A DNA stretch of 64,000 nt, taken from positions 3,162,001 to 3,226,000 of the forward strand of contig NZ_OZ035533.1 of assembly GCF_964033635.1 (NCBI RefSeq), given 5' to 3'. The translations under genes and the position numbers were made by a program. The notes under the pieces are model-generated. The model searched no databases. It was given only the letters and a program-made list of their open reading frames with translations, and was not told the origin of the DNA. This stretch comes from Chitinophaga sp. MM2321 (lineage in GTDB: Bacteria > Bacteroidota > Bacteroidia > Chitinophagales > Chitinophagaceae). Of this stretch, positions 44,937 to 54,102 are shown in pieces (position 1 is the first letter of the stretch; each line of letters opens with the position of its first letter).

Positions 44937-47900
44937 TTAGAATGAAACATTAGCACCAATACTGATGGTCCGCTGTTGCGGGTAATAGAAAGTGCCGTTC
45001 ATCCCCGATGGTGCTTCCGGATCAAGTCCGTATTTTTTCAGCTTATCGAAAGTCACCAGGTTGGTGCCTGCCACATACAACCGGGCCTGGACCAGTTTTA
45101 CTGCCTGCGCCCATCTTTGCGGAAGGTTATAGCCCAGGGACAAAGTTTTCAGCCGCAGGTATCCCGCTTTTTTATAGCGGTAATCTGAAAAGCCGGCTCC
45201 TTTACCCCCCAGTCTGGGTACTAATGCATTCCCATTATTATTCTCTTCTGTCCATCTTTCATTATATAAAACAGTTGTGTACACGCTACCAAGAGACACA
45301 TTAACGTCTTTATAGTAACCAAATGCTCCCTGGAAGAGGGCGGAAAGATCGAAGTCCTTATATTTTAAATTTGTACTAAAGCCAAACATCCAGTGAGGCG
45401 TAGCGCCTTTACCGATCAGCCACTGGTCCTGCCAGTTAAGTATTGAATCGGGGACCATATCTTTATACCGGAGATCGCCGGGGCGCAGGGATGAATTTGG
45501 AGCGGCCGTATTACCATCCTGGTTGAATCCCAGGTCGTCGATCTCCTTCTGACTGGTGAACAGGCCATCAGACAGATAACCGAATACTTCATCGGTCCAG
45601 CGACCGGATTTCTGATTGATTCTTTTCTGTTGCGGGTCATTATTATAATCAGGTTCTTCGTAGTGCATCCACTTCGACCTTGACCATGAAATATTGCCGC
45701 TTACATTCCATACCAGGTCGTTAAGACGGCCGGTGGTACCCAGTTCCAGTTCAAAGCCCCTGTTGTTTAAACTATTGAGATTTTGTGGAGGCAATGTAGC
45801 CCCGAAGCTGGCTGGCAGGGTGGTGATAGCAGTAGCCGGAATCCCGGTTTCTTCGCGATAAAACACATCTCCTGTTCCATACAGTTTGCCTTTCCAGAGA
45901 GAAAATTCAAAACCGGCATTGTATATCTTGATCTTTTCCCAGGTGAGGTTTGGATTAGCCAGCCCCTTTGATATTAAAGCCGGTACAGACCCGCTGTTAC
46001 CAAACAGGTAAGACAATCCGGTTACACCATTAGAGGCTATCTGATAGCCTGTCAGGTACTGGAAATTACCTACGCCGTCATCGCCGGAGGTTCCGTAACT
46101 GGCCCGCAGTTTCAGCTCATCAAGATTTCTGAGGCGCTTCATAAAGTTTTCTTCCGTTAGCCGCCAGCCAAGGGAAATGCTGGGGAAATATCCCCATCTT
46201 TCGCTAGCAGGAAACTTGGCAGAAGCATCTGCCCTGATAGAAGATTCCAGCAGATATTTATCTTTATAAGAATAATTCAGTCGTCCTACATAACTGGCCC
46301 TTCCCATTTCGGAAGCGGAACCGTTGTTGCTCATGCCGCTCAAACTTCCGGCATACAACTGATCGATAGCGTCGGTCATGAAATCCTGCCGCCTTGCAGA
46401 CAGATAATCGTTGTAATAATCGATCACTTCATAAAGCGCCAGCACACGCAGATGGTGGTCAGTTGCAATTGTTTTATCATAGTTCAGCGACATCTGACCG
46501 GTAATGGTTCTGCTCTTTGTATCCGTAACCGTCATGTTTGCACGCGCATTATAGGAACCCGCCTGCGTATAAGTTTGTGTACTGTAATCGTAGGTAAAGT
46601 ATTTATATGGCTTCTCGAAAACTGTTCCAGTGGTATAATTCTGGGCATAGTTCATAAATATTTTTGCAGAGAGCCCTTCAACAGCGTGCGACTGGTATGT
46701 GAGGGCCATGGTGCCCCTGAGGTCCTGTGATACAGATTTAGCATATCCTGCAATATCCATGTTGGTGGTCATTTGAGCACCACCGGTTCCACCGCCGTCG
46801 GCAAAGGAGTTTTTGTCCGGATCAGGCAATGCAGCGGGATAAGTAGGTAAAGTACGCCAGAAGTCTTCCCAGGCGGCCGTTTTTGTTGCGCTTGTACTGG
46901 CCAGGCGCGGGGGATATTTCCGTTTTCCAACAGACGAATACAGGTCAAGTTGTAAAGAGAAATTATCCGAAATTTTTGCATCAACATTCGACATCAGGTT
47001 ATAGCGATTGTAATTGCTACCGCTTTTTTTCCAAAGCGTTCCCTGGTCTTCATAACCAAAAAATCCATAGTATTTTATCTTTTCAGAACCTCCCCTTACA
47101 GCAATATTATGCTGCCACATCGGCGCCCAATCGCGGATCAGTTCATCATACCAGTTGGTATTGGGGTATTGCGGATCTGTTCCTGCATAATACTTTTGTA
47201 TCTGTTCGGGCGTATAAGGAGCATTGGCTTCGGGTTGCCCGGACTGGATATAGGCTTCCCTGGCCAGTTCCGCCTGCTGGCCGGCATTCACAGGCTTGGG
47301 CATCATGGTAATGCCCTGCATGCTGTAGGAGCTGTTCAGCGTGATGACAGGCTTGCCGAGCTGGCCTCTTTTTGTCGTGATTAATATTACACCGTTGCCT
47401 GCACGCGAGCCATAGATGGATGCTGCGCCGTCTTTCAGAATAGAAATAGATGCAATCTGGTTAGGATCAAGGGTATTAAAATCGGCTTCCACACCGTCAA
47501 CAATTATAAGTGCATCTCCAAAGCCACGGATACTCAGCTTGGCCGCATCAAAGCCTGGTTGTCCGCTTGACTGCAATGATACCAGCCCTGGCAGGCGGCC
47601 CGCGAGACTGTTCGCCACACTAGCTACCGGCGCTACACTCAGTTGTTCCCCTTTCACGGAAGCGATGGATCCTGTAATACTTTCTCTTTTCTGCGTACCA
47701 TAACCTACAACCACTACTTCATCCAGCCCTGAAGAGGAAGCTGTTAACCGGATGAGGAGACTGGCCTGGTTGCCCGGGGATATTTCCTGGGTTTGGTAGC
47801 CGATAAAAGAAACAGTCAGTACAGCGTTTTCGGGAATCAACAGGGTAAATTTACCGTCGGCATCTGTGGTGATACCCTGCGCGGTACCTTTCACCTGAAC

Positions 47901-48335
47901 GGTTACACCGGGTAGCGGCGTTCCTTTCTCATCCAGCACCGTGCCCTGTATCTTATGCTGACTGGAAAGGTCGTCACGGGGTGAAATCACCACCATGTTA
48001 CTGTCTACAATCCTGTAGTAGAGGGAACTTCCCAGCACATTATCCAGGACTTGCTCCAGGGTAGCCTGTTTTACACTGATACTTACAGGAGCAAGATGCT
48101 TCAGGTTTTTTTCATTGTAAAAGAAACGATAACTGCTCTGACGCTGTATTTTGGTGAGTACCTGGTCTACCCCCACTTTATCCATTTTTAGCGTGAAAGT
48201 TTCCTGTGGATATACTTTGGCGGAAATCTGAAGGCAGCATAGAAGGACGAGCGGGAAGGTTAGCTTCATACATCGTACAAGTTTACGGACCAATCCATCG
48301 CCCTGTGAGAGGGATGACTGTAATTTTTTTTTCAT
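44937..48335 (-). CDS. SusC/RagA-family TonB-dependent transporter with STN domain
   Basis: 1132 residues from the ATG at 48335; a start at 48401 would add 22 residues of no known type. The hydrophobic signal lies at ~23-40 (MKLTFPLVLLCCLQISAK). An STN/secretin-like domain follows (FTLKMDKVGVDQVLTKIQRQ, ~48-120), the part that contacts FecR in the periplasm. Then the CarboxypepD_reg domain (IQGTVLDEKGTPLPGVTVQV), the plug (ITGSIASVKGEQLSV, ILKDGAASIYGSRAGNGVILI) and the barrel ending in RTISIGANVSF. Fits the cell-surface signalling scheme: loaded receptor to FecR to sigma factor to this operon. Confidence 0.94.
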   Translation of the reverse strand: MKKKLQSSLSQGDGLVRKLVRCMKLTFPLVLLCCLQISAKVYPQETFTLKMDKVGVDQVLTKIQRQSSYRFFYNEKNLKHLAPVSISVKQATLEQVLDNVLGSSLYYRIVDSNMVVISPRDDLSSQHKIQGTVLDEKGTPLPGVTVQVKGTAQGITTDADGKFTLLIPENAVLTVSFIGYQTQEISPGNQASLLIRLTASSSGLDEVVVVGYGTQKRESITGSIASVKGEQLSVAPVASVANSLAGRLPGLVSLQSSGQPGFDAAKLSIRGFGDALIIVDGVEADFNTLDPNQIASISILKDGAASIYGSRAGNGVILITTKRGQLGKPVITLNSSYSMQGITMMPKPVNAGQQAELAREAYIQSGQPEANAPYTPEQIQKYYAGTDPQYPNTNWYDELIRDWAPMWQHNIAVRGGSEKIKYYGFFGYEDQGTLWKKSGSNYNRYNLMSNVDAKISDNFSLQLDLYSSVGKRKYPPRLASTSATKTAAWEDFWRTLPTYPAALPDPDKNSFADGGGTGGAQMTTNMDIAGYAKSVSQDLRGTMALTYQSHAVEGLSAKIFMNYAQNYTTGTVFEKPYKYFTYDYSTQTYTQAGSYNARANMTVTDTKSRTITGQMSLNYDKTIATDHHLRVLALYEVIDYYNDYLSARRQDFMTDAIDQLYAGSLSGMSNNGSASEMGRASYVGRLNYSYKDKYLLESSIRADASAKFPASERWGYFPSISLGWRLTEENFMKRLRNLDELKLRASYGTSGDDGVGNFQYLTGYQIASNGVTGLSYLFGNSGSVPALISKGLANPNLTWEKIKIYNAGFEFSLWKGKLYGTGDVFYREETGIPATAITTLPASFGATLPPQNLNSLNNRGFELELGTTGRLNDLVWNVSGNISWSRSKWMHYEEPDYNNDPQQKRINQKSGRWTDEVFGYLSDGLFTSQKEIDDLGFNQDGNTAAPNSSLRPGDLRYKDMVPDSILNWQDQWLIGKGATPHWMFGFSTNLKYKDFDLSALFQGAFGYYKDVNVSLGSVYTTVLYNERWTEENNNGNALVPRLGGKGAGFSDYRYKKAGYLRLKTLSLGYNLPQRWAQAVKLVQARLYVAGTNLVTFDKLKKYGLDPEAPSGMNGTFYYPQQRTISIGANVSF

Positions 48336-48410
48336 ATTTTTGCTTTGAGATTGAATATTTGGAGCAGGCATGCTGTCAACGTCCCATGCTCCTTTATACA
48401 TTTCAGACTA

Positions 48411-48440
48411 AGGGGAAAGCTGCACGCTTTTCCCTTTTTT
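48411..48440 (+). terminator. hairpin with T-run in the gap upstream of susC (plus-strand reading)
   Basis: AGGGGAAAGC / GCTTTTCCCT pair at 9 of 10 positions around a 5-base loop, followed by a run of six T. As read, it would stop plus-strand (antisense) transcription; in the minus-strand leader of susC it could form a hairpin without a T-run, acting as an mRNA structure in the FecR-susC gap. Confidence 0.4.
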
Positions 48441-48579
48441 ATTTTACGTTACCCGGGTAGCGGGTGTGGCAAATGGAATGGCCTATGTATTCTTGTAAAA
48501 GAACATACACCCTTCAACGTGGAAGTATTCATGTCGGTATTGGTTTGGTTGATATACGCTAATTTTATTTATCAATAAA

Positions 48580-49680
48580 TTACTGGCTAAGGAAAACAGT
48601 GTCGTGCTGTATCCGGTAATGGAAAGGCGTTGCCATCTGTAGCACATTTAAGGCCTTCCCTATATTTTCGTTTTCAAATGTGCCATTCAGGCTTTCATTT
48701 TTTAGTAGTGTATCTGTAAATTGGATGGTGACCCCATAACGTCTTTCCATTCTTTTGGCTAAAGCGTCGAATGGTTCGTTGAGGAAAGTCAGCTTATCAT
48801 CCAGCCAGGCAACTTCCCTGATTTGCGCATCCTTCCGCGGCGACACATCCTGAACCTGGAAACTCAGTGCTTCCTGTCCTTCGGGCGCCTTTGGCCTGAC
48901 GAAAACTTTATTAATAACAGTCAGCTTTTCATTAGGTGTCAGTGTAATTTCGTGATCCGGCTTTCCGTCAATCTGTACCTGTACTTTTCCTTTTATCAGG
49001 GTTGTTTCTATGCGGCCTTCGTGGGGATAGGCCTGCACATTAAATTCCGTACCCAGTACCTTGATCACAACGTTGCCTACATGCACCAGGAAAGGATGGG
49101 CTTCATCATGTTTCACATCAAAATAGGCTTCCCCGTCGAGGAATACTTCACGTTTGTTGAGGATAAAATTGCTGGCATAACGGATGGAACTTCCGGCATT
49201 GAGCCACACTGTTGAGCCGTCTGGCAATATTGTTTTTTCAGGTGCGCCATGTGGCAGGCTTACCTGCTTCAGGACGGCAACAGCAGTTCCCGCTGCATGT
49301 TGCTTTGCTGCGTAGTTCCACCATAAAAAGGAACCGCCGGCTATCGCTGCTATACCAGTCCAGATGGCAGCATAACGAAGCCATTGTACCCGTGATTGCC
49401 GGATGTGTTTTATACGCTCCCCGCCTGCTGTTGCTTCAGCGGTCGTTTGCATTCCAACCAACTCATGCTGAAGTTTTGACCAATTCTCCTGTATTAGCTT
49501 TTCCTTATCTGCTGCGGATTCCTCCGCTGGTCTTACCGCTTCAATGTTATGCAACATTTCTATGAAGGATTGCTGTTCGGGGTGCCGTAACAACAATTCC
49601 TTTAATTCGGCCATTTCACTGTCCGACATAGCTTTCCCCATTGCTTTTGCAAGTAAGCGGAGTGTTTTTTCTGCTTCCAT
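48580..49680 (-). CDS. FecR-family anti-sigma factor
   Basis: 366 residues. The cytoplasmic N-terminal ~95 residues bind the sigma factor; a membrane helix lies at ~100-122 (WLRYAAIWTGIAAIAGGSFLWW); the periplasmic part begins with the FecR domain (VSLPHGAPEKTILPDGSTVWLNAGSS, RKVFLDGEAYF-like, VLGTEFNV) and ends in a DUF4974 module (ALAKRMERRYGVTIQFTD). Encoded between the sigma gene (55 bases upstream) and susC. The STN domain of the adjacent SusC is its expected partner. Confidence 0.93.
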   Translation of the reverse strand: MEAEKTLRLLAKAMGKAMSDSEMAELKELLLRHPEQQSFIEMLHNIEAVRPAEESAADKEKLIQENWSKLQHELVGMQTTAEATAGGERIKHIRQSRVQWLRYAAIWTGIAAIAGGSFLWWNYAAKQHAAGTAVAVLKQVSLPHGAPEKTILPDGSTVWLNAGSSIRYASNFILNKREVFLDGEAYFDVKHDEAHPFLVHVGNVVIKVLGTEFNVQAYPHEGRIETTLIKGKVQVQIDGKPDHEITLTPNEKLTVINKVFVRPKAPEGQEALSFQVQDVSPRKDAQIREVAWLDDKLTFLNEPFDALAKRMERRYGVTIQFTDTLLKNESLNGTFENENIGKALNVLQMATPFHYRIQHDTVFLSQ

Positions 49681-49735
49681 AATCGTGACTTAACCTAAGC
49701 TGTTCTATATAGGAAACATTTTTTGGTAAAACTCC

Positions 49736-50350
49736 TTAAGGCTGGAACAACTTTTTTTTGGGGAGGGATGAACCAGCAGAAGATTTAGAAGGTGGTGTGG
49801 GTTTGGCGGTGTAATCCTGCCATACCGAATGGAGGGCAAAGGAGAGCTTTTTCAGGGCCAGGTAAAGCTGTGTATCTACTGTTTTTACAGATATATCAAG
49901 GATGGCAGCGACTTCCTTGTAGCTCAGGCCATCTTCCTTAATGAGCTTAAAGACCAGCTTGCATCGCGTTGGCAGTTGCGCTACCGCTTCCCGGATGCGG
50001 GCCTGTAATTCCCGGTTAATCAGCACTGATTCAGGGTTTATGGAAAGCTGCAATTGCTGTTGTGGTAGTTCGTCGATAGGAATCAGCAATCCTGTTTTCT
50101 TTTTTCGCAAAGAATTACAGGCAGCATTTCTGACGGACACATAGAGATATACACTGATGTTCTCAATTGTTTCCAGCGTTTCCCGCTGTTGCCAGAGTCT
50201 TAAAAAAACGTCATGGACTACTTCTTCTGCAATTTCCTTTGATTGCACATAACTATAGGCAAACTGGTACAACTGATAAAAAAATGACTCGTATAGTTGC
50301 TGGAATGCTGTTTGGTCGTCACGCTGTATTCTTTGCAAAAGATCAATCAT
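49736..50350 (-). CDS. ECF RNA polymerase sigma factor, FecI-like
   Basis: 204 residues from the ATG at 50350; a TTG two codons earlier also opens the frame. Region 2: FQQLYESFFYQLYQFAYSYV and EEVVHDVFLRLW. Region 4: QLPTRCKLVFKLIKEDGLSYKEVAAILDISVKTVDTQLYLALKKL. The Pro/Ser/Lys-rich tail (TPPSKSSAGSSLPKKK) is unusual but short. The FecR gene follows. It is expected to drive the SusC/D operon and perhaps its own gene when the receptor is loaded. Confidence 0.93.
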   Translation of the reverse strand: MIDLLQRIQRDDQTAFQQLYESFFYQLYQFAYSYVQSKEIAEEVVHDVFLRLWQQRETLETIENISVYLYVSVRNAACNSLRKKKTGLLIPIDELPQQQLQLSINPESVLINRELQARIREAVAQLPTRCKLVFKLIKEDGLSYKEVAAILDISVKTVDTQLYLALKKLSFALHSVWQDYTAKPTPPSKSSAGSSLPKKKLFQP

Positions 50351-50636
50351 CGGCAAAAAAATCTGATCCCAATATAGGGATAAATATTTTAGAAAGATCC
50401 AAATTATTTCCCGGACAACCGCCTTAGCAGAGAAAGCACATTCATTAAGATAAAAGTATAATGGTATTCCGTACGCTGCTAATATTTCGAAAGTAACACA
50501 TTGGTTTCATCCATAGAAAGGATTTCAGTTTGGACACCACTATCTTCTCTTCATATATTATTTACATAAATATAAATGTCAATTATCCTGCTTAATTCAA
50601 AATTGTTTATTTTCAGTGAAACATCGACTGTAAGCT

Positions 50637-51494
50637 ATGCAACACCCCCTTCCATTTAAACCTATCTTATTATTATTTTTGGCTGTTACCTGCTATTTTA
50701 CGTCATCCGGTCAAGCTGACAAAAAGCATGATGTTGTAATAAAGCTAAATGGCGACCAACTCAACGGTGATGTCATTGAAATTAACGATAGCACCATCCG
50801 CTTTACTTATACCGGGGAAAAACTGGTTTATAACATAAAGAAGTCAGAAATTCAGAAAATAACTTTTGCCAGCGGCAGGATTGAGACCATTAATGTACCA
50901 CCAACTGTACAGAACGCTCCTGCAAATACCACGGTGACTGTTCAGCAGAACGCTGAAGAACGCCGTAACAAGGTGGCTATTCTGCCATTTTCATTTGTAA
51001 AGGACGGTCAAAATGCAGCGCAGGAAGTGAGCGACGAAATACAAAATGAATTATATGCCCTGTTAAGCAAACATTCAGGCGTATATACTGTTGTTAGCCC
51101 CCGGGGCACCAATGTTCTGCTCAGTAAAGCAGGGATTACCAAAGCGAATATACTCAACTATACAATGGCGGAAATATGTGAACTCCTGGGGGTTGAATAT
51201 ATCGTGGATGGAATGATTACCCAAAACCGCACCACGCAGACCAATTACGGAAATACCACCTATAGTGATAAAACCAAGCAAAAGGATAATTCTGATGATA
51301 AAAAAAGCAGTGGTTCCGGAAGTACTACTTCCACCAGTATTCAAAACTATGAAACAACGATGGACATGAAAATATATAATGACAAAAGTGAGATTATATA
51401 TAACCAAAATAGAAAAGCCTTTTGGAAAACCGGGGACGCTTATAAGAATACCATGGAATACCTGATAAAACGTTCCCCTCTTTATACTAAATAG
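50637..51494 (+). CDS. exported CsgG-like protein of unknown function
   Basis: 285 residues with a signal peptide (LLLFLAVTCYFTSSGQA). Residues ~28-85 form a small beta domain (VIKLNGDQLNGDVIEINDSTI, IQKITFASGRIE). From ~108 on, NKVAILPFSFVKDGQNAAQEVSDEIQNELYALL is the opening of CsgG/TolB-N-like domains that act in export or outer-membrane assembly, followed by CELLGVEYIVDGMI. A Ser/Lys-rich linker (~219-240) and a C-terminal strand end the protein. No lipobox, unlike true CsgG. It is encoded 85 bases before the MscS gene. Role unknown. Confidence 0.7.
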   Translation: MQHPLPFKPILLLFLAVTCYFTSSGQADKKHDVVIKLNGDQLNGDVIEINDSTIRFTYTGEKLVYNIKKSEIQKITFASGRIETINVPPTVQNAPANTTVTVQQNAEERRNKVAILPFSFVKDGQNAAQEVSDEIQNELYALLSKHSGVYTVVSPRGTNVLLSKAGITKANILNYTMAEICELLGVEYIVDGMITQNRTTQTNYGNTTYSDKTKQKDNSDDKKSSGSGSTTSTSIQNYETTMDMKIYNDKSEIIYNQNRKAFWKTGDAYKNTMEYLIKRSPLYTK

Positions 51495-51579
51495 CCCATA
51501 CGCTTAAAAAACAGGTTATGCGAACACTTCACTTACGCTCACCGGGCATTACACTTTTGAATTTTAATCTCGATAGCGA

Positions 51580-54036
51580 ATGAGAAACTTATTGCTTGCA
51601 TTCATCCTGGTATGGCCTTCTATATTGATTGCGCAATCGGATACTACACCTCCTCAGAAGCCAGACATGGTGAAAGCCTTAAAGCAAATTGGTGTCAATG
51701 CTTCTGTGGAAAGTACAAAAAAACTGGCGGAGGAGCGAATCACCAACAGGCAACGGGTTACCCTCGAAAATATACGCAGTGTTAACCAACAAGCAAAAAT
51801 ATTATTAAAAAGAGGTATAGACACCATCTCTTTTAATAAATTCCTGACAGCTGCAAAACATTCCCTAGAAACGGCGAAGGATGGTATTCTGCACAATAAA
51901 GGTACGAGTCAGACACAGCGAAACCTGGATGTATCAGCTGCTATCCTCAATGAACTCTATGCACGAATTTCGGACAAAAAGCATCTGCTCCAGAATTATT
52001 CTGCAAAAGTAACATCGCTGAACTTCCAGATTGACTCCCTTATAAGCGATCCATCCCTTTATACCTTTCCTGATGATTCCGCGGACGTTGTACATCATGC
52101 CAAGCGCATGTTAGTTACAGCCATGGAAATGAGTCCTATTGACAGTGCTCTCAATAAAGCGACTACACTCATTGAAGAACAGCAATTAAAAACGGACCTC
52201 CTGCTGTTTGACATTAATTCTACCAGGGAAGATATAGATATTTATAGCAGTCACCTGGCCAGTCAATCCTTTAGCAATGAATTCCCCTTTTTATGGCAGG
52301 ACCCAATATTTTCAAGACCGTTAAAAGACATTATCAGATTCTCTATTGCAAAGGAAACTATACTGCTACGGTTTTACATGGAAGATCACCTTATCAGGAT
52401 ACTCTTTATGTTTCTTTTACTGACCGGCTCCTGGTACTTTTTTAAATCACTCAGAAAACAACTGCAGGCAGCAGCGCAGCAGCAATACCCTAATGCCGGC
52501 CTTGTAACCGTGCATCCTCTGGCGGTCTCCGTAGTCATTACCTTTTCTATTTTCCAGTTTTTATTTGCAAATCCTCCCTTCATTTTCAATTTCGTTCTAT
52601 GGCTGGCTACCGTCATTAGTTTGGCTATTATCTTCAGGAACTATATCAGTGTTTACTGGCAAAGATTCTGGATATTTATTACCCTCCTTTTTATTTTAGC
52701 CGGTATTGACAATATGATCTTACAGGCATCCCGCCCGGAGCGGTACTTCACACTACTGATATCCATTACCGGAAGCATTTATATAACTACGTTGCTGATA
52801 AGTAAAAAGAAGGCTGAACTTAAAGAAAAAAAGATCCTATACTTTATTACGATATTCCTGTTGTTTGAAATTAGTTCGTCCCTGCTGAATCTGTTTGGAC
52901 GGTTCAATATAGCAAAGGCGCTCATGATCAGCGGGTATGTGAGTTTGATAATGGGGATCGTTTTTCTATGGGTGATCCGCCTCATCGATGAAGGATTAGT
53001 GCTGGCTTCCAGTATATACAGACAGCCCAGTCGCCAATTGTTCTATCTGAATTTTGAGAGGGTTGGACAGCGAACGCCCCCCATCTTCTATATCATATTA
53101 GCTGTTGGCTGGCTGCTCATAGTTGCCAGAAACTTCTATCACCTGAGAATCTATTCGGCATCGGTCAATAATTTTGTGACGATGGAACGAACCATAGGTG
53201 ACTATAAATATTCCATCGCCGGCATTTTTATTTTTATTTTTGTACTATTCTGCTCGCTGTTTCTATCGCGCCTGGTGTCTTACTTTGCCTCAGAGCAAGA
53301 TACTTCGGGTGTCAGCAACAAGCGTGGAAAAACCTTTTCGTTGGGAAGCTGGATTTTAGTAATCAGGATCATTATTATTACAACGGGGTTAATCCTTGCA
53401 TTTGCCGCAGCAGGTATACCGATCGATAAATTTGCCATTATTATCGGTGCACTTAGCGTAGGCGTGGGCCTCGGTTTGCAGGGATTAGTAAATAACCTGG
53501 TAAGCGGGTTGATTATCTCCTTTGAAAGACCTGTAAATGTGGGTGATGTCATTGAAATCAATGGCAATTTTGCTACTATAAAATCAATCGGGTTTAGAAG
53601 CAGTATAGCGAGAAGCATAGATGGTGCAAACCTGATTATACCCAATGGAGATTTACTGAGTCAACAATTGACTAACTGGACTATGCACAACCATTTGAGG
53701 CGATGTCATTTAACTGTTGGTGTGGCGTATAATACGGAGATTGATCAAGCGAAACTTTTATTAATTGAGATACTAAAGGCGGATGAAAGGATACTCACCA
53801 CTCCTGCACCAGATGTGTTTTTTAAAGAATTTGGCAGCAGTTCCATAGAAGTGGAATTGATTTACTGGATCAGGGATTTAAAGGAATATCTTCCGGTAAG
53901 AAGTGACACTATATCAAAGGTATTCAACGCATTCAGAAAGGAAAACATAACTATTCCCTTTCCACAGCAGGACATCCACATCAAAAATAATCCCGGCAGT
54001 AAAAATGAAGAAATGGCCGAAGGCAATGAGGGGTAA
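51580..54036 (+). CDS. large MscS-family mechanosensitive channel (MscK-like layout)
   Basis: 818 residues. A signal peptide (ending LIAQ) and a ~250-residue helical periplasmic domain precede about ten membrane helices. The MscS core follows: the pore helix region VGVGLGLQGLVNNLVSGLII, then FERPVNVGDVIEINGNFATI and the beta domain with NGDLLSQQLTNWT, then the alpha/beta ending (FPQQDIHI). It releases solutes on osmotic downshift. The long N-terminal part resembles MscK/MscM, where it may sense ions or other signals. Follows the CsgG-like gene and converges with the GH95 gene. Confidence 0.9.
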   Translation: MRNLLLAFILVWPSILIAQSDTTPPQKPDMVKALKQIGVNASVESTKKLAEERITNRQRVTLENIRSVNQQAKILLKRGIDTISFNKFLTAAKHSLETAKDGILHNKGTSQTQRNLDVSAAILNELYARISDKKHLLQNYSAKVTSLNFQIDSLISDPSLYTFPDDSADVVHHAKRMLVTAMEMSPIDSALNKATTLIEEQQLKTDLLLFDINSTREDIDIYSSHLASQSFSNEFPFLWQDPIFSRPLKDIIRFSIAKETILLRFYMEDHLIRILFMFLLLTGSWYFFKSLRKQLQAAAQQQYPNAGLVTVHPLAVSVVITFSIFQFLFANPPFIFNFVLWLATVISLAIIFRNYISVYWQRFWIFITLLFILAGIDNMILQASRPERYFTLLISITGSIYITTLLISKKKAELKEKKILYFITIFLLFEISSSLLNLFGRFNIAKALMISGYVSLIMGIVFLWVIRLIDEGLVLASSIYRQPSRQLFYLNFERVGQRTPPIFYIILAVGWLLIVARNFYHLRIYSASVNNFVTMERTIGDYKYSIAGIFIFIFVLFCSLFLSRLVSYFASEQDTSGVSNKRGKTFSLGSWILVIRIIIITTGLILAFAAAGIPIDKFAIIIGALSVGVGLGLQGLVNNLVSGLIISFERPVNVGDVIEINGNFATIKSIGFRSSIARSIDGANLIIPNGDLLSQQLTNWTMHNHLRRCHLTVGVAYNTEIDQAKLLLIEILKADERILTTPAPDVFFKEFGSSSIEVELIYWIRDLKEYLPVRSDTISKVFNAFRKENITIPFPQQDIHIKNNPGSKNEEMAEGNEG

Positions 54037-54102
54037 AAAAATTCCCCTTATAACCGAACGGCCATTTCCTGTTTTATGGTGCTCAATCTATTTACCTCAT
54101 TC

